NCBI RefSeq assembly: GCF_004348685.1
Contig: NZ_SMKO01000054.1
Span: forward strand, 1-50,753
Direction: 5' to 3'
Source of the DNA: Nonomuraea deserti
GTDB lineage: Bacteria > Actinomycetota > Actinomycetes > Streptosporangiales > Streptosporangiaceae
Length of the DNA stretch: 50,753 nucleotides
Shown: piece by piece, positions 43,311 through 50,753 of the stretch
Layout of the letters: every line of letters starts with the position of its first letter
How positions within the stretch are numbered: the stretch's first letter is position 1
Position numbers and translations under genes: made by a program
The notes under the pieces: model-generated
Database searches by the model: none
What the model was told of the DNA's origin: nothing
What the model saw: only the letters and a program-made list of their open reading frames with translations

Positions 43311-43371
43311 GCGTAACAGCGCCTGACCAGATCGGCTGACGCTCGCGTCCGGCGAGCGGTCAGCGAGAGAT

Positions 43372-43412
43372 GCTTTGCCCGTTCCGGGGGCGCGGCCCGG
43401 GGCGGGCAAAGC
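43372..43412. terminator. Bidirectional stem-loop between convergent genes
   Basis: GCTTTGCCCG (43372-43381) pairs perfectly with CGGGCAAAGC (43403-43412); an inner CCGGG/CCCGG pair extends the stem. It lies between the chaplin gene (plus) and the DUF5703 gene (minus), so it could end both transcripts. Confidence 0.65.
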
Positions 43413-43413
43413 C

Positions 43414-43533
43414 ATGTCCGCGTTCGACATGTCCGCGTTCGACATGTCCGCGTTCGACATGTCCGCGTTCGACATGTCCGCGTTCGACATGCCCGCGTTC
43501 GACATGCCCGCGTTCGACGTGTCCGCGTTCACA
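43414..43533. repeat. Eight tandem 15-bp repeats
   Basis: Units of ATGTCCGCGTTCGAC start every 15 bp from 43414 to 43519. The first five are identical, two have ATGCCC, and the last is GTGTCCGCGTTCACA. The last copy overlaps the stop of the DUF5703 gene. There are no spacers, so it is not a CRISPR array. Confidence 0.9.
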
Positions 43534-43714
43534 ACGTGCGCCGGACTCGCATGACCTTCCGGCGCAGGCGTACGTGCCGGCTCCCGTCGGGGTGCAGGCG
43601 TACGCGCGCGAGCTCCCACTGACCGTACTCTGCGTGTTCGGTCAGCAGTTGACGTGCTGCTTCGCGAGTGAGGTCGCGCGGAATGAAGATATCCATGTAG
43701 GAGTAGTCGAGCAC
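43529..43714 (-). CDS. DUF5703-family small protein
   Basis: 61 residues: YMDIFIPRDLTREAARQLLT then EHAEYGQWELARVRLHPDGS and RHVRLRRKVMRVRRTL. This matches a short conserved actinobacterial family (DUF5703): an acidic first half with AA/R-R-LLTEHAEYG-WEL and a basic second half. GTG 43714 with GGAG 10 bases upstream. It lies divergent from topA. Function unknown; the basic tail might bind nucleic acid. Its 3' end runs into the 15-bp repeat array. Confidence 0.8.
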   Translation of the reverse strand: MLDYSYMDIFIPRDLTREAARQLLTEHAEYGQWELARVRLHPDGSRHVRLRRKVMRVRRTL

Positions 43715-43905
43715 AACGATTAGTCTCCAGAGTGAGTCAGGGCGCCATGCCGCTCGATGAGCCTTATTCTGCGTGCTTGTGGGTGGACCCGGAAGCCAGT
43801 GGGTAGCCCGGGGGGAAGGAAATTTCCGCGAGTCGGGTTACCTTTTCAGTCTGTGCCGACTCCCGGCAGGGGGATTAGCTAGCGAACAGCGAGGTAGAGA
43901 GCAGC

Positions 43906-46584
43906 GTGCCAGCCAAGAACGGCAGCGCCGGCGGAACACGCCTGGTGATAGTCGAGTCGCCCGCCAAGGCGAAGACCATCGCGGGCTACCTCGGGCGCGG
44001 CTACATCGTCGAATCGAGCATCGGCCACATCCGCGATCTGCCGGAGAAGGCCGACGACATCCCCGAGAAGTTCAAGGGGGCGCCTTGGGCGCGGCTCGGG
44101 GTGAATGTCGAGCACGAGTTCGAGCCGCTGTACGTCGTCAACCCCGACAAGCGATCGCAGGTCAACAAGCTGCGGCAGCTGCTGAAGGACGCCGACGAGC
44201 TCTATCTGGCCACTGACGAGGACCGCGAGGGCGAGGCGATCGCCTGGCACCTGCGCGAGGTGCTCAAGCCCAAGGTCCCTGTGCACCGCATGGTCTTCCA
44301 CGAGATTACCCAGCAGGCGATCCAGGACGCCGTGGCCAACCCGCGCGACCTCAACCTGCGTCTCGTCGACGCCCAGGAGACCCGGCGCATCCTCGACCGG
44401 CTCTACGGCTACGAGGTCAGCCCCGTCCTGTGGAAGAAGGTCAAGCCGCGCCTGTCGGCGGGCCGCGTGCAGTCGGTGGCGACCCGGCTGGTGGTGGAGC
44501 GCGAGCGCGACCGTATGGCGTTCACGTCTGCCCACTACTGGGATCTGCAGGCCCTGTTCGACACCGGCAAGGCGGAGGAGCGGCCGCGCGACTTCACCGC
44601 GGCGCTGACCGTGGTCGACGGCAAGCGGGTGGCGCAGGGGCGCGACTTCGCCAGCACAGGTCAGCTGAAGAACGCCGACGTGCTCCACCTGTCCGAGGCC
44701 GCTGCCGGCGAGCTGGCGGGGCGGCTGCGGGGTTCGTCGTTCGCGGTCAAGTCGGTCGAGCGCAAGCCGTACACCCGTAAGCCCTATGCGCCGTTCAGGA
44801 CGACCACGCTGCAGCAGGAGGCCAGCAGGAAGCTGGGGTTCTCCGCGAAATACACCATGCAGGTGGCGCAGCGGCTCTACGAGAACGGCTTCATCACCTA
44901 CATGCGTACCGACAGCATCACGCTGTCGGAGACGGCGGTGGCGGCCGCGCGGTCACAGGCGATCAAGTTGTACGGCGCCGCGTACGTCCCTGACAAGCCC
45001 CGCGTCTACGCCAGCAAGGTGAAGAGCGCGCAGGAGGCGCACGAGGCGATCAGGCCGTCTGGTGAGGAGTTCCGCACGCCGGGCGAGACCGGGCTGTCGG
45101 GCGACATGTTCCGGCTGTACGAGCTGATCTGGCAGCGCACGGTGTCCTCGCAGATGAAGGACGCGGTCGGCGAGTCGATCACGGTGAAGGTGGCCGGCCG
45201 GTCGTCGGGGGGCGAGGACGTCGAGTTCAGCGCCTCGGGGCGGACGATCACGTTCTACGGGTTCCTCAAGGCGTACGTCGAGGGGTCGGATGATCCGTCG
45301 ACCGACCGCGACGACTCGGAGAAGCGGCTGCCCGCCCTGGCCGAGGGCGACGCGCTCACCGCCACCCGGCTCGACGTGGCCGGCCACTCGACCAAGCCGC
45401 CCGCCCGCTACACGGAGGCGTCGCTGGTCAAGGAGCTGGAGGATCGCGAGATCGGGCGGCCGTCGACGTACGCCTCGATCATCGGCACGATCCTCGACCG
45501 CGGCTACGTGTTCAAGAAGGGCACGGCCCTGGTGCCGTCGTTCCTGGCGTTCGCGGTGGTCAACCTGCTCGAGCAGCATTTCGGCAACCTGGTCGACTAC
45601 GACTTCACGGCCGAGATGGAGAAGGTGCTCGACGACATCGCCAACGACCGGGCGGAGCGGGTGCCGGAGCTGCAGCGCTTCTATTACGGCGTCGACGGCG
45701 ACGAGGGCCTGAAGGAGATGGTCACCGACCTCGGTGACATCGACGCCAAGGAGATCAGCTCGTTCCCGGTGAAGGGCACCGACATCGTGCTGCGGGTGGG
45801 GCGCTACGGCCCCTATCTCGACCGTGACGGCTCGCGGGTCAACGTGCCCGAGGACATGACGCCAGACGAGCTGACGGCGGAGAAGGCGGAGGAGCTGTTC
45901 TCGCGGCCGACGGGTGACAGGGAGCTGGGGAAGGACCCGGTGACCGGCCACACGGTCGTGGCGAAGGACGGCCGCTACGGGCCTTACGTGACGGAGATCC
46001 TGCCCGAGCCGGCGGAGGACGAAGCTCCCAAGCGGCGCAAGAAGGCCGACGCGCCCAAGCCGCGTACGAGTTCGCTGTTCAAGTCGATGTCGCTCGACAC
46101 CATCACCCTCGAAGACGCGCTCAAGCTGCTGTCCATCCCGAGGCCGGTGGGCGAGCTCGACGGCGAGGAGGTCGTGGCCTACAACGGCAAGTTCGGCCCG
46201 TACCTGAAGAAGGGCACCGACTCCCGTTCGCTGGCCTCCGAGGAAGACCTGCTGACGGTCACCATCGAGCAGGCCAAGGAGCTGTTCGCGCAGCCGAAGC
46301 AGCGCGGCCGGCGGGCCGCGGCCGCGGCGCCGCTGCGCGAGCTGGGCGACGACCCCAACTCCAAGAAGCCGGTCGTGGTGAAGGAGGGCAGGTTCGGCCC
46401 TTACGTCACCGACGGTGAGACGAACGCGTCGCTGCGCAAGGGCGACACGGTCGAGGACATCACGATCGAGCGGGCGGCGGAGCTGCTGGCCGAGCGTCGC
46501 GAGCGGGCTCCCGCGCCGAAGAAGTCGTCCAGGAAGGCGCCCGCGAAAAAGGCACCCGCGAAGAAGCCGGCCACCAAATCGTAA
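43906..46584 (+). CDS. topA: DNA topoisomerase I
   Basis: 892 residues from GTG 43906. The toprim domain opens with LVIVESPAKAKTIAGYLGRG and contains ATDEDREGEAIAWHLREVL. The catalytic Tyr332 is in GFITYMRTDSITL. The DNA-gate region includes QSVATRLVVERERDR and EIGRPSTYASIIGTI. C-terminal TopA repeats appear as GRYGPYLD, GRYGPYVTE, GKFGPYLKKGTDSRSL and GRFGPYVTDGETNASL. A Lys/Ala-rich tail (KKSSRKAPAKKAPAKKPATK), usual in actinomycetes, ends it. The enzyme relaxes negative supercoils by single-strand passage. The long intact frame also shows that base-calling in this window is good. Confidence 0.97.
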   Translation: MPAKNGSAGGTRLVIVESPAKAKTIAGYLGRGYIVESSIGHIRDLPEKADDIPEKFKGAPWARLGVNVEHEFEPLYVVNPDKRSQVNKLRQLLKDADELYLATDEDREGEAIAWHLREVLKPKVPVHRMVFHEITQQAIQDAVANPRDLNLRLVDAQETRRILDRLYGYEVSPVLWKKVKPRLSAGRVQSVATRLVVERERDRMAFTSAHYWDLQALFDTGKAEERPRDFTAALTVVDGKRVAQGRDFASTGQLKNADVLHLSEAAAGELAGRLRGSSFAVKSVERKPYTRKPYAPFRTTTLQQEASRKLGFSAKYTMQVAQRLYENGFITYMRTDSITLSETAVAAARSQAIKLYGAAYVPDKPRVYASKVKSAQEAHEAIRPSGEEFRTPGETGLSGDMFRLYELIWQRTVSSQMKDAVGESITVKVAGRSSGGEDVEFSASGRTITFYGFLKAYVEGSDDPSTDRDDSEKRLPALAEGDALTATRLDVAGHSTKPPARYTEASLVKELEDREIGRPSTYASIIGTILDRGYVFKKGTALVPSFLAFAVVNLLEQHFGNLVDYDFTAEMEKVLDDIANDRAERVPELQRFYYGVDGDEGLKEMVTDLGDIDAKEISSFPVKGTDIVLRVGRYGPYLDRDGSRVNVPEDMTPDELTAEKAEELFSRPTGDRELGKDPVTGHTVVAKDGRYGPYVTEILPEPAEDEAPKRRKKADAPKPRTSSLFKSMSLDTITLEDALKLLSIPRPVGELDGEEVVAYNGKFGPYLKKGTDSRSLASEEDLLTVTIEQAKELFAQPKQRGRRAAAAAPLRELGDDPNSKKPVVVKEGRFGPYVTDGETNASLRKGDTVEDITIERAAELLAERRERAPAPKKSSRKAPAKKAPAKKPATKS

Positions 46585-46597
46585 GTAGCATCAGGAT

Positions 46598-47827
46598 GTG
46601 TTCGTCCTGATGTTTCTGAGCCTCGTCGGGCTCGCGCATCTCTATCTGTGGCATCGGATGGTGCGCTCGACGACCGGCCCCGGGCGGTTGCGCAAGGCGC
46701 TGACCTGGGGCCTGGTGGGCTTGGTGCTGCTCGTCGTGGCCGCGTTCGCGGGCTCGCGGGTGGAGTGGGGGCATTGGCTGGCCTGGCCGGGCTACCTCTG
46801 GGTGGCGGTGATGTTCTACCTGGTGGTCATCCTGGTGGTGCTGGAGGTCCCGCGGGCCGTGGCGGCGCTGCTGCTGCGCAGGGCCGCGCCGCGGAGCGCG
46901 ACTCCGGAGCCTGAGCCGGTGCCGGTCCTGGCCGGGGCCGGCGGGCCCGCCGAGGGCGAGCCGGTCGCCCCTCCCGCGGCGGAGGCGGCCCCGATGAGCA
47001 GGCGGCTCTTCCTGGGGCGGGCCACCGCCGCGGTCGCCGGCGTGGGTGCGCTGAGCACGGTCGGGTACGGCATGGCGACCGCTCTGGGCGACCCCGTTAC
47101 CGAGCGGGTCAGGGTCACGCTGCCGAAGCTGGATCCCCGGCTCAGCGGCCTGCGGTTCGCCGTGGTGAGCGACATCCACCTGGGGCCGCTGACGGGCCTG
47201 GGGCACACCGAGCGCATCGTCCGTATGATCAACGGTCTTGAGGCCGACGTGGTCGCGATCGTGGGCGACCTGGTGGACGGGTCGGTCGCCGACCTGGGGC
47301 CGCTGGCCAGGCCGCTGAGAAACCTGGAGTCCCGTTACGGGGCCTATTTCGTGACCGGTAACCACGAATACTTCTCGCCCGGAGGTCCCGGCGAGTGGAT
47401 CGAGGAGCTCGCGGAGCTCGGCGTCCGCTCGTTGCGGAACGAGCGCGTGGAGATCAGGCATCAGGGCGCGGTGCTCGACCTGGCCGGCGTGAACGACGTC
47501 GGCGGCGCGGCCGTGGGCGAGCCTCCCGACTTCGACAAGGCGCTCGGCGGGCGCGAGGCGGGCCGGTCGGCTGTCCTGCTCGCGCACCAGCCCATCCAGG
47601 TCGCCGAGGCCGCCCGTCACGGCGTCGACCTGCAGCTGTCCGGGCACACCCACGGCGGTCAGCTCGCGCCGTTCAACCTGGTGGTGGGGCTGCAGCAGCC
47701 GGTCGTGTCGGGGCTGGCCACGGTCGAGGGCGTGCCGCTCTATGTGACCAGGGGCGCCGGGTTCTGGGGGCCGCCGGTGCGCGTGGGAGCCCCGCCCGAG
47801 ATCACGATGCTCGAGTTGCGCGCCTGA
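46598..47827 (+). CDS. Membrane metallophosphoesterase
   Basis: 409 residues from GTG 46598, 13 bp after topA. Membrane helices lie near 1-17, 35-52 and 64-85, then an acidic/proline linker and a further hydrophobic, twin-arginine-like segment (SRRLFLGRATAAVAGVGALS). The calcineurin-type domain follows with all metal motifs: VVSDIHLGPL, IVGDLVDGS, VTGNHEYFS, LLAHQPIQV and LSGHTHGGQLAPF. It belongs to the YkuE/YaeI-like group that faces the outside of the membrane and may hydrolyse lipid or wall-linked phosphates. The substrate is unknown. Confidence 0.88.
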   Translation: MFVLMFLSLVGLAHLYLWHRMVRSTTGPGRLRKALTWGLVGLVLLVVAAFAGSRVEWGHWLAWPGYLWVAVMFYLVVILVVLEVPRAVAALLLRRAAPRSATPEPEPVPVLAGAGGPAEGEPVAPPAAEAAPMSRRLFLGRATAAVAGVGALSTVGYGMATALGDPVTERVRVTLPKLDPRLSGLRFAVVSDIHLGPLTGLGHTERIVRMINGLEADVVAIVGDLVDGSVADLGPLARPLRNLESRYGAYFVTGNHEYFSPGGPGEWIEELAELGVRSLRNERVEIRHQGAVLDLAGVNDVGGAAVGEPPDFDKALGGREAGRSAVLLAHQPIQVAEAARHGVDLQLSGHTHGGQLAPFNLVVGLQQPVVSGLATVEGVPLYVTRGAGFWGPPVRVGAPPEITMLELRA

Positions 47828-47869
47828 CTTTCCGCGTTCCGCTGGTCACGTAGGGCCATCATGGCGTAC

Positions 47870-47887
47870 AGTATCCGACCGGATACT
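47870..47887. promoter_or_regulatory. Perfect palindromic operator before the XRE regulator
   Basis: AGTATCCG-AC-CGGATACT, 8-bp perfect arms, 15 bp upstream of ATG 47903. GATACT within it could be a -10 element. A dimeric helix-turn-helix protein encoded next door would cover its own promoter here. Confidence 0.6.
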
Positions 47888-47902
47888 AGTCGGAGGTGCG
47901 GC

Positions 47903-48460
47903 ATGGGCTCTTCGCCGGTGGAGCGGGCGCTGCGGCAGGAGGTCGCGCTCTGGGCCGAGCGGGGCGGCCTGCTGTTCAAGCAGGCCAGGCATGCCGCGAG
48001 TCTCAACCAGAAGGCCCTGGCCAGCGTGAGCGGCACGTCGCGCACGACGCTGTCGGCCTACGAGCACGGCAGGAAGTCGCCGACGCTGGAGACGGCCGGG
48101 CGCATTCTCGACGCCGCGGGGTTCCGGCTGGTGCTGGAGGCGAAGGTCGAGTTCGCCGCGCGCGTGACCGGCGACGGGCGCACGTTCCACCTGCCGAGCC
48201 GGTTGCGGCGGCTGCCGGTCGCGGCGGCGCTGGGCGTCGTGCGGTTGCGCGGTCACGTCCACGACCTGGCCGACCGCGACCAGCGGCGGGCCGCCTACAC
48301 CACGCTGTTGTGCGAGGGCGGGCCGCAGGAGCTGCTCGACCACGTCGACGGCGTGCTGCTCGTCGAGCTGTTCGACGAGCTGGAGCTGCCTCCCGACATC
48401 CGCGCCGAATGGCGGCCACTGGTGGAGGCGGCGCGACATGAGGCCGGAGTTATCAATTGA
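47903..48460 (+). CDS. XRE-family helix-turn-helix regulator
   Basis: 185 residues from ATG 47903 with GGAGGTG upstream; an earlier in-frame ATG at 47861 would put the operator inside the gene and has no ribosome site. Residues about 20-75 form the Cro/C1-type domain: LLFKQARHAASLNQKALASV, then SGTSRTTLSAYEHGRKSPTL. The C-terminal domain (FHLPSRLRRLPVAAALGVVR, RAAYTTLLCEGGPQELLDHV, then VDGVLLVELFDELELP) resembles segments found in antitoxin-like regulators, but no toxin gene follows. The perfect palindrome at 47870-47887 suggests autoregulation. Confidence 0.8.
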   Translation: MGSSPVERALRQEVALWAERGGLLFKQARHAASLNQKALASVSGTSRTTLSAYEHGRKSPTLETAGRILDAAGFRLVLEAKVEFAARVTGDGRTFHLPSRLRRLPVAAALGVVRLRGHVHDLADRDQRRAAYTTLLCEGGPQELLDHVDGVLLVELFDELELPPDIRAEWRPLVEAARHEAGVIN

Positions 48461-48601
48461 TGATGGATTTGGGGCCCTTTTCGAGGTGCGAAACCTGCGC
48501 ACCAGCCCACGGACGTAATACCCTCAGCCACGAGCAGCCGGGCATTTCCGGCTTCTCTCCTGACTGCCCCCTTCCGGTCAACACCTGGATACGCTGAAAT
48601 C

Positions 48602-50644
48602 ATGACTGCCCCTGGCCGACGCCGCCCGGCTCACGTGCTGGCCAATGCGCCTTTCCGGCGGCTGTGGACCGCCATGTCGGTGTGCAGTCTCGGTGACTGG
48701 CTCAACATCCTGGCGCTCACCGCGCTGGCCGGAAACCTGATGCAGGACGACTACCGCGTGCAGTCGCTGGCCATCGGCGGCGTGTTCGTGGCCAAGATGT
48801 TGCCCGCCATCCTGCTCGGGCCGCTCGCGGGCGTGTTCGCCGACAGGTTCGACCGGCGGCTGACGATGTTCGCGGCCGATCTCGCCCGGTTCGCCATCGT
48901 GCTGTCGATCCCGTTCGTGCACAGCTACCAGTGGGTGATCATCGCGACTCTCCTGGTCGAGTGCATCAACCTGTTCTGGGTCCCGGCCAAGGACGCCACC
49001 GTCCCCAACCTGGTGCCCAAGGAGCAGCTCGAGTCGGCCAACCAGCTCAACCTGCTGGTCACCTACGGCACCGCGCCCATCGCCGCCATGCTCTTCGCCG
49101 CGCTGTCCGTGGTGGGCGACGTGGTCACGAGCACGGTGCCGTTCCTGTCCGGCAGGGACGCCACGGGGCTGGCGCTCATCGTCAACGCCTGCGCCTACCT
49201 CGTGTCGGCCTTCCTGATCTTCACGCTGCGCGGCATCCCCAAGCGTGACGGCGCCATCTCCACGCCGTCCGTGCTCAAGCAGGTCATCGAGGGCTGGCGC
49301 TTCGTCGGCGGCCACCGGATGGTGCGCGGCCTCATCATCGGCATGCTGGGCGCGTTCGCCGCGGGCGGGGCCGTGGTCGGCGTCGCCAAGATCTACGTCG
49401 GCGCGCTCGGCGGCGGCGACGCGGCCTACGGCGTCGTGTTCGGCGCGGTCTTCGTCGGCATGGCGCTGGGCATGTTCTTCGGGCCCAGGCTGCTGCGCCA
49501 GCTGTCGCGGCGGCGGCTGTTCGGCCTGGCCATCACCGTGGCAGGGCTGGTGCTCGTCACGATCGCGCTGGTGCACAACCTGCCGATCGTGGTCATGCTG
49601 ACCGTCGTGCTCGGCGCGTGCGCGGGCATCGCCTGGATCATCGGCTACACGCTGATCGGGCTCGAGGTCGAAGACGGGCTGCGCGGCCGTACGTTCTCGT
49701 TCCTGCAGTCCACCGCGCGCGTGACGCTCCTGCTCGTGGTCGCCGTGGCCAACCCGGTGGCGGCGATCTTCGGTGTGCACGTGCTCGACCTGGGCGAGTT
49801 CGCCTACCAGTTCGACGGGTCCAACCTGGTGCTGGTGATCGGCGGCGTGCTCGCGACCGCCGTCGGCATCCTCGCGCTGCGCCACATGGACGACAAGAAG
49901 GGCGTGCCGCTCACCGCCGACGTGATCGCCGCGGTGCGTGGCGAGCGGCTGGGCGCCGAGCCGGCCGAGCACGTGCCGGGCCTGTTCGTGGCGTTCGAGG
50001 GCGGTGAAGGGTCGGGCAAGACCACCCAGTCGCGGCTGATCGCCATCTGGCTGCGCGACCAGGGCTACGACGTCGTGCAGACGCGCGAGCCCGGCTCCAC
50101 CAAGGTCGGCATGCGGCTGCGCGCCATCCTGCTCGACGCGGCCGAGCGCGGCCTCTCGGCCCGGGCCGAGGCCCTGCTCTACGCCGCCGACCGGGCCGAG
50201 CACGTGGAGAAGGTGATCAGGCCCGCCCTCTACCGCGGCTCGCTCGTGGTCACCGACCGCTACGTCGACTCGTCGCTGGCCTACCAGGGCGCCGGGCGGG
50301 CGCTCGACCCCGAAGACGTGTCCAAGATCAACGCTTGGGCGACCGGCGGGCTGGTGCCGCACCTGACCGTGCTCATCGACACGCCGCCCCAGGTGGGGCT
50401 CACCCGGCTGGGCGGCGCGGCCGACCGCATCGAGGCCGAGCCGCTGGAGTTCCACGAGCGGGTGCGCAAGGAGTTCCGCAAGCTGGCCGCGGCGGCGCCC
50501 CAGCGCTACCTCGTGGTCGACGGCACCCTGCCGCCCGAGGTGATCACCCGCCAGATCCAGGACCGCATCCACGAGATCCTGCCCGACCCGGTGCCGAGGG
50601 AGTCAGAAGACGCCACCGGCACGATGCCCGCCATCCGCGACTAG
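48602..50644 (+). CDS. tmk: MFS transporter-dTMP kinase fusion
   Basis: 680 residues. Residues 1 to about 440 are an MFS-type transporter with about 12 helices (ANAPFRRLWTAMSVCSLGDW, then ADRFDRRLTMFAADLARFAI, the typical loop 2-3). Residues about 458-668 are thymidylate kinase: P-loop LFVAFEGGEGSGKTTQ (K473), TREPGSTKVG, the lid/DRY-type segment VVTDRYVDSSLAYQGAGR, and TVLIDTPPQVGLTRLGG. The kinase makes dTDP from dTMP for DNA synthesis. The transporter part has no known link to that step. Similar long Tmk proteins are known in actinomycetes. The gene starts at ATG 48602 and is followed after 9 bp by holB. Confidence 0.9.
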   Translation: MTAPGRRRPAHVLANAPFRRLWTAMSVCSLGDWLNILALTALAGNLMQDDYRVQSLAIGGVFVAKMLPAILLGPLAGVFADRFDRRLTMFAADLARFAIVLSIPFVHSYQWVIIATLLVECINLFWVPAKDATVPNLVPKEQLESANQLNLLVTYGTAPIAAMLFAALSVVGDVVTSTVPFLSGRDATGLALIVNACAYLVSAFLIFTLRGIPKRDGAISTPSVLKQVIEGWRFVGGHRMVRGLIIGMLGAFAAGGAVVGVAKIYVGALGGGDAAYGVVFGAVFVGMALGMFFGPRLLRQLSRRRLFGLAITVAGLVLVTIALVHNLPIVVMLTVVLGACAGIAWIIGYTLIGLEVEDGLRGRTFSFLQSTARVTLLLVVAVANPVAAIFGVHVLDLGEFAYQFDGSNLVLVIGGVLATAVGILALRHMDDKKGVPLTADVIAAVRGERLGAEPAEHVPGLFVAFEGGEGSGKTTQSRLIAIWLRDQGYDVVQTREPGSTKVGMRLRAILLDAAERGLSARAEALLYAADRAEHVEKVIRPALYRGSLVVTDRYVDSSLAYQGAGRALDPEDVSKINAWATGGLVPHLTVLIDTPPQVGLTRLGGAADRIEAEPLEFHERVRKEFRKLAAAAPQRYLVVDGTLPPEVITRQIQDRIHEILPDPVPRESEDATGTMPAIRD

Positions 50645-50653
50645 CCTTGCCTC

Positions 50654-50753
50654 GTGACGGTTTTCGATGACCTGGTCGGGCAGGACCAAGCCACTGCCGT
50701 GCTGTCGCGGGCCGCGGCGGCGGCCGGCGACGTCATCGGGGGCGGGCGCGGGG
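50654..50753 (+). CDS. holB: DNA polymerase III delta' subunit, N-terminal fragment
   Basis: GTG 50654 opens a frame that runs off the window: TVFDDLVGQDQATAVLSRAA then AAAGDVIGGGRG. F(D/A)DLVGQ..A...L..A is the usual start of the clamp-loader delta' subunit, and tmk-holB is the standard gene order in actinomycetes. It belongs to the sliding-clamp loader. Confidence 0.8.
   Translation, partial: MTVFDDLVGQDQATAVLSRAAAAAGDVIGGGRG

Noticed and set aside
41200..43326. A 708-codon plus-strand frame overlapping the chaplin gene
   Set aside because: It is a different phase of the same repeats; Arg/Gln-rich and without signal peptide or family. The chaplin frame has the ribosome site and domains.
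43206..43533. CRISPR array
   Set aside because: Both arrays are head-to-tail without spacers and no cas genes are present.
43131..43619. Minus-strand frame with ADMSN pentapeptide repeats
   Set aside because: It spans both minisatellites and the chaplin 3' end, has no ribosome site, and the repeats are explained by the 15-bp DNA unit. Kept only as an observation.
44953..45951. Large minus-strand frame within topA
   Set aside because: Antisense to conserved topoisomerase sequence; composition typical of a shadow.
48578..50572. A 664-codon open frame on the minus strand
   Set aside because: Antisense to the MFS-Tmk gene; composition (His/Arg/Gly/Glu-rich, no domain) is typical of GC-rich shadows.

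Overview
The window is high-GC actinobacterial chromosome. The core genes at its right end (topA, an MFS-dTMP kinase fusion, the start of holB), a chaplin-type surface protein, three SapA-like (spore-associated protein A-like) secreted proteins and the codon use point to a spore-forming filamentous actinomycete. Streptosporangiaceae, for example a Nonomuraea relative, is my best guess; this is inference from gene content, not a search result.

Layout. (1) 1-6.8 kb holds a truncated LuxR-type regulator, an ECF sigma factor with a membrane-anchored CU044_5270-type partner, two SapA-like secreted proteins, a broken IS5-type transposase, and an apparent small secreted-peptide gene (5196-5369) divergent from a TrmB/LuxR-type regulator. 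(2) 6.8-15.8 kb is a complete-looking catabolic island. A minus-strand operon (SDR, enolase-superfamily sugar-acid dehydratase-like protein, NTF2-like/RidA fusion, creatininase-family hydrolase, HAD phosphatase) is divergent from a plus-strand operon (sugar-binding lipoprotein, two permeases, IclR regulator). The shared promoter region carries two near-identical 17-bp palindromes, good candidates for the IclR operators. No ATPase is present, so a shared MsiK-type ATPase elsewhere is expected. (3) 15.8-17.3 kb is a graveyard: an ISL3 fragment, a third SapA-like gene, and a chimera of a tyrosine-integrase C-terminus with a serine-recombinase 3' end.

(4) About 17.0-39.96 kb looks like a decayed integrative conjugative element inserted at tRNA-Leu(GAG). 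It carries a type IV secretion-like module (VirB2-, TrbL/VirB6-, PrgI-, VirB4- and TraD/VirD4-like proteins, a replication-relaxation protein, an NlpC/P60 hydrolase), led by a sigma-like regulator. Many genes have frameshifts or a stop, including the element's own recombinase, while VirB4 and the flanking core genes are intact. An IS21-family element with recognisable ends and a 4-bp target duplication splits a DUF5753-type gene. The cargo includes two NucA/NucB-type nuclease modules, each followed by a DUF6461-like protein (a plausible toxin/immunity array), a DNA methyltransferase, and a glycosyltransferase-like protein with a C-terminal zinc-finger motif.

(5) 40-50.75 kb is chromosomal: a secreted Ala/Thr-rich protein, a 628-residue protein with seven chaplin domains, two minisatellites in the convergent gap to a DUF5703 gene, topA, a membrane metallophosphoesterase, an XRE regulator with a perfect palindrome at its promoter, tmk and the start of holB.
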